From NCBI GenBank assembly GCA_001970955.1, contig MPUH01000547.1:1-46579 (forward strand): a stretch of DNA of 46,579 bases, written 5' to 3'. Below the pieces are notes generated by a model that made no database searches, had not been told where the DNA came from, and worked only from the letters and a program-made list of their open reading frames with translations. Origin of the DNA: Stentor coeruleus. Lineage: Eukaryota > Ciliophora > Heterotrichea > Heterotrichida > Stentoridae. The number at the start of each line of letters is the position of its first letter. Within the stretch, counting starts at the first letter, position 1. The position numbers and the translations under genes were made by a program. This document shows, piece by piece, positions 18,307 through 26,970 of the stretch.

Positions 18307-19761
18307 ATGGAGCCTGCAACCATTGTTTCATCTACGAAATGGCTTGAAAGCCTTAAGAGCCAAAACTGGAAGCATCATCTTGAAAACCCAACAGATGAAG
18401 CTTCACAAGCTTATTCCACCACAATTACCTTCATAGCTTCAACCATACTTTCTAAGCTAGAAACCCTTCACGACCATACCGAGCCTGAAATTTCAGCCCT
18501 TCTAAAAACCCTCCAAACTGAATTCCCAGCTTTTCTTAACAACTTCATAACACCCAAACCAACTCCAATTGAAAATTTAATCCAAACCCAAGCAATTGTT
18601 GAAGAAAAGAGCATATCTTTAGAAGAAGCCAAAGATCCTCAATTAGGTGATGATGATGATTTACAAGAGAATGTGCCTTATAATGAAAAGCATGAAGCTA
18701 ATGAAGAAGCTGTGGCTAATCTTTTTGCTAGGGTGTTAAGGATATTCACAATTGGGGGTAGGTCCCTAACTGAACTTTACCAGTCTTTAGATATAAGTAA
18801 AGATGGAAAAGTTACAGTACAAGAGCTTAGAGCTGAATTATTAAGACATGATAATTCAATAACAATAGAAGAATGCCAGGCTGTTTTTGATATTTTAGAT
18901 GGTAACAAAGATGGGTTTATTACAAGTGAGGAATTGTCAAAACGAATTAAGCTTATACAAGACAAAGCTGAGGCTGAAGCAAAAGATCCACTTGCCCATA
19001 TGGTTTTTAGCAATCCTTTAGACCCGAATTTGATTCATGGTAATGTTTCTGTAATGCTTCTTAGAGCTCAAGGTCTAAAAGCTGGTACTCATGCAGTTAA
19101 AATCAGAATTATAGACAATCTTGAGTATACAACTAATGATACTTTAGAAGTGAACCCAACCTTTAATTTCCGTTGTGAATTCTTTTTTGAAAACAAAAGA
19201 CAAGGGGAACTGCCGACTACTATAGAATTTGATTTACTTAATAAAGGCAAACTTGAAGGCACAGGAACATTTCAATGGCAAAAAGCTATGAAAGCTCCTA
19301 ATGAGTTTAGTTTTAAAGTTAAAGCTGAAGCTAAAACTTCAACTGGACAATTAAGAGGAAGCTTATTTTTCCAAGTTCAGTGGACACCAATTGTTGTTAA
19401 AGCGTATTCGGAAATGGAAATACAGAAGCTTAGTAATTTGAAAAAAAACGCTGAAGAATATAAAAAAGCTATTTCAACATTGGATAAAGCTGAAGGGAAA
19501 GAAGATGCTCAGAACTTTTTGCAGGCTGCTGATAAAAGATATGAATACGAAGTACCAAGGTTTATTGAAGCACCTAATCTTCAGGGTAAACCTGGAGCTT
19601 ATGTTTATATGGTTAAGAAGTCTGTGAAAATTGTCCAGAAGGCTATAACGGATACTAAGGAAAAAGATGCTTCGAATAAGAAAAAGAAGCTGAATACAGA
19701 CTTGATACAAGCTGTAGCCGCTTCAAAGATACAGCAGGCTTGGAAAACTAAGAAGAAGTAA
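18307..19761 (+). CDS. EF-hand, C2-like protein with IQ-like tail
   Basis: This 484-residue protein is not a named family member but has clear parts. Residues 1-145 are helical and end in an acidic, disordered linker (QLGDDDDLQEN). Two EF-hand loops with full ligand sets are at 162-173 (DISKDGKVTVQE) and 198-209 (DGNKDGFITSEE). A C2-like beta domain spans about 240-365 (VSVMLLRAQGL, DTLEVNPTFNF, RGSLFFQVQW). The C-terminus is helical and Lys-rich and ends with AVAASKIQQAWKTKKK, an IQ-like calmodulin-binding motif. It shares the EF-pair plus C2 plan with the gene at 4385 but has no membrane segment. A role as a soluble Ca sensor at membranes or cytoskeleton is inference. The start lies after a C-rich flank and the gene ends in TAA. 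Confidence 0.82.
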   Translation: MEPATIVSSTKWLESLKSQNWKHHLENPTDEASQAYSTTITFIASTILSKLETLHDHTEPEISALLKTLQTEFPAFLNNFITPKPTPIENLIQTQAIVEEKSISLEEAKDPQLGDDDDLQENVPYNEKHEANEEAVANLFARVLRIFTIGGRSLTELYQSLDISKDGKVTVQELRAELLRHDNSITIEECQAVFDILDGNKDGFITSEELSKRIKLIQDKAEAEAKDPLAHMVFSNPLDPNLIHGNVSVMLLRAQGLKAGTHAVKIRIIDNLEYTTNDTLEVNPTFNFRCEFFFENKRQGELPTTIEFDLLNKGKLEGTGTFQWQKAMKAPNEFSFKVKAEAKTSTGQLRGSLFFQVQWTPIVVKAYSEMEIQKLSNLKKNAEEYKKAISTLDKAEGKEDAQNFLQAADKRYEYEVPRFIEAPNLQGKPGAYVYMVKKSVKIVQKAITDTKEKDASNKKKKLNTDLIQAVAASKIQQAWKTKKK

Positions 19762-19814
19762 GTTAGATAAAATAGTAGGATTTTTATTATTTGTGTGTTG
19801 GAGAAGGTAGTTTG

Positions 19815-19922
19815 ATGATGCAATTAAGCAAAATTAAATTAGATATAGAAGCTATGAGGCATGAGTATGAAAATAAGTTGGCTAATTGGTATATTGATGA
19901 GTATCTGGGCTATGAGAGATAG
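19815..19922 (+). CDS. Possible 35-residue ORF
   Basis: A 35-codon frame starting with two ATGs reads as a charged helix (IKLDIEAMRHEYENKLANWY) and ends in TAG. It follows the EF-hand/C2/IQ gene by 53 nt. No intron joins it to that gene in frame. It may be chance; only composition supports it. Confidence 0.2.
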   Translation: MMQLSKIKLDIEAMRHEYENKLANWYIDEYLGYER

Positions 19923-20444
19923 ATTGATAGTGAATTATAAGTGTGTGTTTTGAAATGAGGTGTGAGACATTTTGTAAAGACAGAGTATTTTTTTTGTTTT
20001 TTATATCAGAATACTAGATTTTACAGTTTGTCAATTTTTATTGTAATAGGACTTAAGTGTTTCATTTATTTTATAGTAACTTTGATAATGATACGCCGTA
20101 TGATGCTTAACTTTATTGAGTACTGATAAAAAAATGATTTTATTATATTTCTATTCCCACTGATAAAAAAATGATTTAATTCTGGATTTGATTTTATTAT
20201 ATTTCTATTCCCATTTAAGCATAGCCATCATATTATCTAAATATACTCATCCTATAACCTTCTTCAAGAACTTAATAACTTTTATTTTAACTTGAAATAA
20301 GCCTTATCTTTCAATTATCCAATACATCAATAAGCATCCAAATCTTAAAATCCTATTTCCTACTATCAAAACTATTAAATCCAATTCTTTCACAATTAAA
20401 ATGCCCAAATTCTTATAGCCTTCAATATCTTAAATCTATAAAAA
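19923..20444. other. Intergenic with tandem duplication
   Basis: No gene is seen. A near-tandem duplication lies at 20122-20213. From about 20216 to the next start the plus strand is C-rich and G-poor, the likely promoter side of the Kelch-like gene. Confidence 0.5.
20122..20213. repeat. Imperfect tandem duplication without N
   Basis: The string actgataaaaaaatgatt plus ttattatatttctattccc occurs at 20122-20158 and again from 20159 to about 20213. The second copy carries a 16-18-bp insertion (aattctggatttgatt) in the middle. It could be an assembly join or a true tandem duplication with one copy shortened. Confidence 0.65.
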
Positions 20445-21320
20445 ATGGATCTTAGCAAACTTGTATGGGGCTTTAACCCTTCCAGCAACACCCTCTTAGG
20501 AAAAAGTCTCTACACCGGCTTGACAAAAAAACGCATCCCAATTTTCTTATCAACAAGCCAAATAATTGACGTTGTCGCGACATCTGAAAAATTTTTCATG
20601 CTTCAATACTCAACCTTAAACTCAATCCATCTAGTTAAAAACACCCAAAAAGCCCACGATTTAATCCTCAATACTTACACAGGTCTAGTCCTCATAAAGA
20701 ATACAATCATTATTCTCGCTGAAAAAAGTTTAAAATTCACAATAAAAACCAAATTATGCCGAAAAGCTAATATATCAATAAGAGGCTATAATATTATATC
20801 AAAAACTTCAAACAAAGATCATGCATATTTTCTTGTAAATCGTGAAGATAAAACTTTAAATACTGTTTTTATAGACTATAGTTTGCTATTAGATTCCACT
20901 CAGATTATAGAGTTAAAAATAAGACTTAAAAGCTTGACTTCAACATGTTCATCATATTCTCATAATACAGTTTATATATTTGGTGGCAGATATGAAAGTG
21001 GATGGTCAAGTACAGAATTCTGGACTTTCAATATTGAAAATATGGCTTTTACTGAGTTTGGTGGACCGATAAAGCCTGGGCTATTCAATCTTACTGGGGT
21101 TTATACAGGAAAAAAAATCATTGGTGCCATGGACCGTTCAGGAGCTCTGCATACTTTTTCTATAAAGCAAAACAAGTGGAGATTATACTCAGATACTCGT
21201 TGGGATAAGAGAAAAGCTTTAATACTAGCTTGGAAATCTTCACAAACTATAAAAAATATAAGCCATCTTCATAGACTGCCTTTATCTTTGTTTCAATATC
21301 TTGTAAAAAGCTTTTTGTAA
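20445..21320 (+). CDS. Kelch-like beta-propeller protein, divergent
   Basis: The 291-residue protein is dominated by alternating hydrophobic strands with few long helices. One Kelch-type block is clear at about 174-200 (NTVYIFGGRYESGWSSTEFW, then TFNIENM), with the Gly-Gly pair and the spaced aromatic residues. Weaker repeats may lie either side (TGVYTGKKIIGAMDRSGALH, NKWRLYSD). The C-terminal SHLHRLPLSLFQYLVKSFL is a short hydrophobic helix. I infer a divergent Kelch propeller used for protein binding; partners are unknown. It starts after a C-rich flank, its first codons are C-rich like other gene starts here, and it ends in TAA. Confidence 0.6.
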   Translation: MDLSKLVWGFNPSSNTLLGKSLYTGLTKKRIPIFLSTSQIIDVVATSEKFFMLQYSTLNSIHLVKNTQKAHDLILNTYTGLVLIKNTIIILAEKSLKFTIKTKLCRKANISIRGYNIISKTSNKDHAYFLVNREDKTLNTVFIDYSLLLDSTQIIELKIRLKSLTSTCSSYSHNTVYIFGGRYESGWSSTEFWTFNIENMAFTEFGGPIKPGLFNLTGVYTGKKIIGAMDRSGALHTFSIKQNKWRLYSDTRWDKRKALILAWKSSQTIKNISHLHRLPLSLFQYLVKSFL

Positions 21321-22489
21321 TATAAAAACTCATTTAACTATAAATTATAAAATGATTTCAATAAAATATCTCATAAATCTGTTTGTCTAACTAAGAATTC
21401 AGAGAAAATGATTAAAGAGTTGGCTTTGATGATGGAAATAAATGTTTTGGTAGTAAGTAAATATCTAGCCATGATTTAGATATAAAAGTTCAAGTGTTTT
21501 TAATTTAACAACAAAAGGAACTGGATTGATGTATTGACATTAAAAGCAAGCTTCAATGCGACAAGTATAANGAACTGGATTGATGTATTGACATTAAAAG
21601 CAAGCTTCAATGCGACAAGTATAAATCTTTATTGAAGGTCTCCCTCCTGATTTGTTCATTTTTCCTAATATAATTAAGACTCCTGTGACTCTTTCTCTAT
21701 ATTTTGATTAGTCTTTGGCTCGGAGAGTGGCTGCCTAGATTTTAATATTATTATTATAAATAATTATAACAAAAGTTTAATTTAAGTGATGCATATAAAC
21801 ATAGAAAAACAACTATGCATATATTACAGTATTATTTACTACCTCAATATTGATTTTTATACCTCCACAAATTATGATATGATTTAAACATAATTTATAA
21901 TATAATTATAAGAAATTTGATTTATAAATGCCAATAAAAATAAAGTGATTTCTAATATATAATCCCTCATGAAAAGAATCTTATATCAAACTAACGCTAT
22001 ACTTTAATAAAAAATATATTAAGTTATTATGTCTATGCTCATTAACAAAAAATTTTCAAGGTGCTTATCCAAGCACAAGCGCTTGGCATTTTTGTCACAG
22101 AAACTAGCAAAACTTTTGAGTTAAAAAGTCTGAAAAAGTCTTTATGAGTTTTCCTTTTAATAATAAACTCTTCTTGGTCGAAAAAACTTCAATATCATCT
22201 AAACATATAGTTAATTATTAAGAAATAATTTATAGTCCCCTGAGTATTGACACAAAAAATGATAAAGCATTTATGATAATTTCTCCAGTTTTAAATTCTA
22301 TTCGTTGAAAAAGTTTATTTTATTACGAGTTGGTCTGCAAGCCTTTTCACTACTTTTTTGTGTATTATTCTTGAAGTGTGACATTTTTTATTTAATTCTT
22401 TAATGAATAGATAGTGATTATTTTATGATCTTCTATCTCAAACCCAAAATCCATCATCAAGCCCTTGACATATTTCTTACAATCAATTA
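21321..22489. other. Convergent intergenic region
   Basis: No intact gene is found between two genes that end toward each other. It holds an N with a 53-bp repeat, a short protein-like frame at 21628-21705 (FIEGLPPDLFIFPNIIKTPV), and overlapping hairpins near 22061-22086 (GTGCTT/AAGCAC and CCAAGC/GCTTGG). None is strong enough to name. Confidence 0.4.
21518..21624. repeat. 53-bp direct repeat flanking N (assembly join)
   Basis: The copies 21518-21570 and 21572-21624 are identical as read and flank the N at 21571. This fits unmerged contig ends. Confidence 0.85.
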
Positions 22490-23482
22490 CTAATAATTAG
22501 CTTCCAATAATTCCCTATTAACTTTGAACTCAGGAGGTAAAGGGCTCGGATCGAAAAATCCACTTTTCTTAATAGCAGGAAGTCTAATAATCCTCTTCGA
22601 AGACATATTGCTATTTATATAAAACTCCTCCAAAGCATTCAAACCCAAATTCGAAAACGAAGCTTCAGATGGCAAAGACTTCAAAAACCTCTCAGCTCTC
22701 TGATTAAGTTTCGTAAACTTTGTAACAAGCAACTGAACACTTTCCGAACTTTTTTCCCTAAATTTTATCGTTTTCGGGGTTTCTTCTTCATTTTTGCTTT
22801 TTTCTATAATAATCTCTTCTTCAATTTTTGAAAATATTTGATTATCAGCTTGCAACATTTTTTTGGTCATCCGACTAGGATTTGGAATTCCAGACTCTAA
22901 TATTGGATCATTGTGATATTCAGAAAGCATTTCATTTTTTTTAATAGGTTTTTTAGATGTTGATGATGAAGTACTATGAATGGATTTATGCACAGTCTCA
23001 GTATTTTTTTTTAATTTTGTATTGACTTTTTTGGAGATAAGTCTGAACTTTTCCTAGGTAAAAATTACAGCGAAAAAAGCTTCGAGGTTTTTAAGTTTTA
23101 GTTTCTCTTTGGTTTCAGAGGATTTTTTGGAGTGTAGGTATCCTGGGTTGGTGGTGGAGTTGTGATTTTCAATATGATTTAGTATTAGGTCTTTCGTGTT
23201 GATGTACTTTCCTGGGGATCTTTTACCAATAAGTGCAAAACTTTTTACGTCGAAGTTCTTAGGCAAATAGTACTTTTTCTTACCTGCTCTAAGAAACGGT
23301 GATGGATCTCTAGTTGCATTACTTGATAGCACTTTTTGTTGTGATTCCACATCACTAAAACCTCTCTCAGCCCTTTTAGCCATCCTAGGACGTGAATCCG
23401 ACCTTTCTCCAGCATTATCCCTAAGAGGATTAATCTGCGAGTCATTTTTCGACATACTATGTAAGATACTTCTCTGAGTCAT
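22490..23482 (-). CDS. Hypothetical disordered protein, one intron
   Basis: Removing a 15-nt intron (23054-23068, phase 0) joins two frames into a 325-residue protein I do not recognise. The chain is rich in Ser, Lys, Asn and Glu and is probably disordered. More ordered pieces include KKYYLPKNFDVKSFALIGKR, NTKDLILNHIENH, a helix VQLLVTKFTKLNQRAERFL and a C-terminal block IRLPAIKKSGFFDPSPLPPE. Basic-proline and phosphosite-like stretches suggest a cytoskeletal or scaffold role, but that is a guess. The start gives MTQRSILHSMSKN, with a second Met at residue 10. It shares a 125-bp divergent promoter gap with the ketosynthase-like gene and ends in TAG. Confidence 0.7.
23054..23068 (-). other. 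15-nt intron of the disordered-protein gene
   Basis: On the minus strand it reads GTAATTTTTACCTAG, phase 0, with A at position 10. Removing it joins LEAFFA to EKFRLISKKVNTK in frame. Confidence 0.85.
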
Positions 23483-23607
23483 TTTCTAATCTTATACTAT
23501 TTATATACAACAGCATCAATATTCACCTAAAAAGCCTAATAATTCTTATAACGCAGTAATCTTTTATTTTCTCAATCCAACTCACATTTCATTTTTAATT
23601 ATAAAAT
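23483..23607. promoter_or_regulatory. Compact divergent promoter region
   Basis: Only 125 bp separate the start codons of two genes read away from each other, so both promoters and 5' untranslated regions fit into this gap. No specific motif is evident. Confidence 0.5.
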
Positions 23608-24729
23608 ATGCGAGTTGCTGTAACAGGAATTGGTATGGTCAATGCTTTAGGAAATACAGCAAACAATGTATGGCATGGACTAAGTCTACAAAAATCAGGA
23701 ATAAAATCTTTACCCTTATCACATGAAGTTCAAATTGGAGGTAAACCAAACTTTTCCACATCTTCATGGAAACAACATATCAAAGTCTCAAACTCTCTAA
23801 GTTTATATTACGCTTATGCTGCAGCTACCGAAGCCCTTCTCCAATCATCATTATCATCATCTGCTGTATCTTTGATATATGAAACTATTGTTTCAGAAAA
23901 TGCAATGTTTGCTTTAGAAGCATCAAAACTTAGTTACAGCTTAGGAATTACAAGAAGCGTCGATTGTAAAATTTCTGTCCTTGGGGGTTTAGATGCTGTA
24001 TGCTCAGGGATTAATAGAGTGAAGACAGGAGTTTATGATAAAATCCTTATTGTTGGATCATCTGCAGCTTTAAGTTCTTATTATTTAGAAGAGTTTTCAA
24101 AACTTGGTATACTAAATAATAGAGATAATGGTAATCCTGAAGGATCAATAAGAAGCTTTGATCTAAATGCTAATGGGATTGTTTTAGGTGAAGGGGCTGC
24201 AGCGATTTTACTTGAAAGTTGGGATTCAGCTATAGAAAGAAAAGCTAAAATCATAGCTGAAGTCAAAGGGCATGGAAGGACTAATGATGGGAAATTCCTT
24301 TTTAAACCTCATGAAAAAGCAGAGGGTCTAATAAGAGCTTGTGAAAAAGCTTTGAAGCCTATCAAAAAGGATGAGATTAGTGTGGTATTGGCTGATGGGA
24401 TTAGTTTAATTGAAAGAGATGTTGCTGAAGCGACAGCTATTGATAATTTGGTACCTTTAGTTCCAACAAGTACTTTTAAAGCTGGATTTGGTCATATGCT
24501 TGGTGCTGCAGGGTGTTCACAGATTTGTTCTGCAGTTTTATCTTTAGAATATGTGAGTATTATGTAGGACACAATCTGGCCGGTTTTAAATCTTGAAAAC
24601 CAGATGAGTGTTAAAAATGTTAATTTTTTAAAGACACCGATTAATAATATCAAGAATATTATGCTGACGAATACAGCTTTTGGTGGGAATAATGCATGTG
24701 TTGTCTTAGGTAAAGCTAATGCAACTTAA
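23608..24729 (+). CDS. Beta-ketoacyl synthase homologue, probably non-catalytic
   Basis: One 15-nt intron (24553-24567, phase 0) is removed to give 368 residues, a little shorter than the usual 410 for FabF-type KAS. The thiolase fold is clear: VAVTGIGMVNALGN at the start, RSFDLNANGIVLGEGAAAIL near 182-201, FKAGFGHMLGAAGCSQ at about 290-305, and TNTAFGGNNACVVL near the end. A gap-free reading of ISVLGGLDAVCSGIN against the nucleophile block (TAC..SG...I) puts Val124 where the catalytic Cys should be. LADGIS puts Asp263 in place of the first catalytic His (N.HGTST). Lys291 and His296 remain. This resembles chain-length-factor or other non-catalytic partners. A neighbouring Cys132 could serve only if seven residues were deleted. 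It may act in mitochondrial fatty acid or polyketide synthesis; that is inference. Confidence 0.85.
24553..24567 (+). other. 15-nt intron of the ketosynthase-like gene
   Basis: The sequence is GTGAGTATTATGTAG, phase 0, with A at position 10. It is the only one of the ten with GTGA rather than GTAA. Removing it continues LSLEY into DTIWPVLNLENQ and the C-terminal NAFGGNN-type block. Confidence 0.9.
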
Positions 24730-24869
24730 GATTAAATTGGTAGAATTTTTTGTGAAGATATATGGAAGGAGGATGTCTTATTATAAAATATAGGAAGGAA
24801 TGATAAATATTCCAATCCATGTATTTAATTTTCCTTTATGTTTAACCATCCCTACATTAAAATATTTAT

Positions 24870-26294
24870 CTACTTCTTTTCTCCTTCTCCAAGAAAGTCT
24901 ATTCCTTCTATTTTATCAGAAACAAAACTTCCTCTTCTCGGGTCTCTAACTGTGATTTCCTTAATTGTTGGGGCCCTTCTCAACCCTTCTCCCTCACCTT
25001 CAGGAACCTCTTGTGAAACCTCTTCCATTGGCACTGGTCTTTTTGAATGCTTAATCCCACCTCCAATATTTTTCCTTATCTCAATAACAATACAGGATAT
25101 ATCATCAATCATAACATCCTCTTCTTCAACTATAGTATACCATCTTAATCTAGCCTCTTCACTGACAATCTGAGCAATGCAAGAATTTGATGGGCAAATA
25201 TCTACACCTACACAATGATTGCTCATATTTGACTTGCATTTATCTCTATAACACTCAACAAAAGTCCCAACATCTTCATTATCCATAGCATCCCATATAC
25301 CATCACTACCAATAACTATAAAAAGATCTCCTGGAGATCGATGATAAGTAGTACATACTGGTTCTGAAATAACCCCTATATTTTTAGCAATCATATCTCC
25401 TATAGAACGACTCATAGCCAACCCTGGAACATTAGCGTTTTGTTTCCAAACTCGATAAGGGCCAATTTTATTTCCAAGATTATCAGTAAGTCTTTGAACC
25501 CTTCCACCACAATTAACTATTCTCTGAAGTTCTTCTGGGTCTTCAGGTTTCTGATCTTGTGTGAGTTGTATAGAAAAAATCTGCGTTTCAACAAAACTTT
25601 TGCGCTTTTGTTTAACACCAGCCAAGATCTCACGTTCAGCACCTAAATTTGCAGGAGGTGCAGGGAGAACTTCAGGCTTTACTGTTGTAGCGATCATTCC
25701 TCTTGAATCCCCAACACTACCACAATGAATTACCGAAGGGGTTAAGTATATTAAAACTCCTGTACTATATAAAAATTACCATCCAGAATACTCTGGGTCT
25801 ATATCTTGTGTATTTTGGCTAAGTTCTTTATCACATCTATCAGTTGCCATCCTTATAAATTTGTCTGGATTAGACTAAGTAAAGATTACTGAAAGTAAAG
25901 CATGTTCATGATAAAAAAGCTTTTCGATAATAGTTTGACAAAATTCAGCTACTAATTCCCCTTGGTTTCCATGTCCATCAAAAAGACAGCAAAGAATTCC
26001 TGACTCGTCATAAAGGTAAAAACAATTGTCTTGGCATTTTTTTTTGTATTCCCCACGAGGGTCAAGTCCTGGAAGAACACATGAGGATATAAGGACTTTA
26101 TCTGATCCTAGTGTTATTTCTTTGCTGGTTATCAAAATTGGATCGGTTGCTTGAAATGTTATGTTTTGTGATCCGATAACTGCACCTAACTTGTTGCGAA
26201 CTTTGACTGGGATTTTACCAGCTCGGTTGTAAGTGCATAATCTGTCTGCAATTTGAACAAAAGTTTTCGTTCGAGTAGACGGAAAACATCCCAT
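24870..26294 (-). CDS. PP2C-type protein phosphatase, N-myristoylated
   Basis: Two 15-nt introns (25875-25889 phase 0; 25765-25779 phase 2) are removed to give 464 residues. It is a PPM/PP2C Ser/Thr phosphatase, metal-dependent. Motifs in order are QDN at 88-90, CLFDGHGNQG with D106, PEYSGCTGVLI (usual SG.TA), IHCGSVGDSRGM, SRSIGDMIAKNIGVISEPV, IVIGSDGIWDAM, and DDISCIVIEI (usual D.N.T.IVV); these supply the binuclear metal ligands. The N-terminus MGCFPST has Gly2 and Ser6 of a myristoylation signal and Cys3 for palmitoylation, so membrane attachment is likely. A C-terminal tail of about 65 residues is basic and disordered. A region of about 60 residues precedes the catalytic core. Ciliates have many such membrane PP2Cs; the substrate is unknown. 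It ends in TAG. Confidence 0.93.
25765..25779 (-). other. 15-nt intron 2 of PP2C
   Basis: On the minus strand it reads GTAATTTTTATATAG, phase 2, with A at position 10. Splicing makes the PEYSGCTGVLIYL block of the phosphatase core. Confidence 0.9.
25875..25889 (-). other. 15-nt intron 1 of PP2C
   Basis: On the minus strand it reads GTAATCTTTACTTAG, phase 0, with A at position 10. Splicing joins EHALLS to SNPDKFIRMATDRCD. Confidence 0.9.
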
Positions 26295-26970
26295 TTAATA
26301 ATTAATCTTTAGATATAATAAGAGTGGCTGATGAGCTTTAAAAGATGAGAAAAATTTCAAATAATAAGTATTAGAGGATTAGAGGATAGTAACTGTTGAG
26401 TATATTTGTTGGTAGGGGTATTAAAGTTTAGACGGTTAAAGAAATATTTTTGTATTGTGTAAATGTAAGATTTTAAGTTTGAGTTTGATGATGATGGAAA
26501 TAGATGTAGTTGCGAATTTTGTATATATTTTCAAATACTACTATCTAAAGTGAGATTCATTATATGAGAAATATAATATTTCTGGATGAGTTATTTTAAA
26601 AATGAAATCTATTAAGAATAATAATATATAAAACCATTTAGATTATTTCAATACTAATATAGTTATTATTATGATTATGGTTAAAATATATATTAGAAAA
26701 TTTACAAGAGCCATATCAGAAACCTCTAAATCAAATTTCATCATAAACATAATCTAATCAAACTATCATTATTCCTAAAATTTCCTTGTCTCTTTCCTTC
26801 ATTATTTTATTTCTTCACCTTCTATATTTATTTCTCATTCCCTACATCATTCTCTTTTAAAGCATACTAAATCACAACCCAATTACCCTACTCTCATTTA
26901 AATCTCCTAAAATCTTTTAATATCTTCATGTTCCCAAGTATCATTTACCTTCAAATAAAAAACTAACATC
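26295..26970. promoter_or_regulatory. Divergent promoter region, PP2C and kinesin
   Basis: The left part (to about 26480) is G-rich and C-poor on the plus strand, the right part (about 26740-26970) is strikingly C-rich with very few G. Each half is therefore C-rich on the strand of the gene it precedes. It is the clearest example of the flank-composition rule in this window. No gene is seen. Confidence 0.6.
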
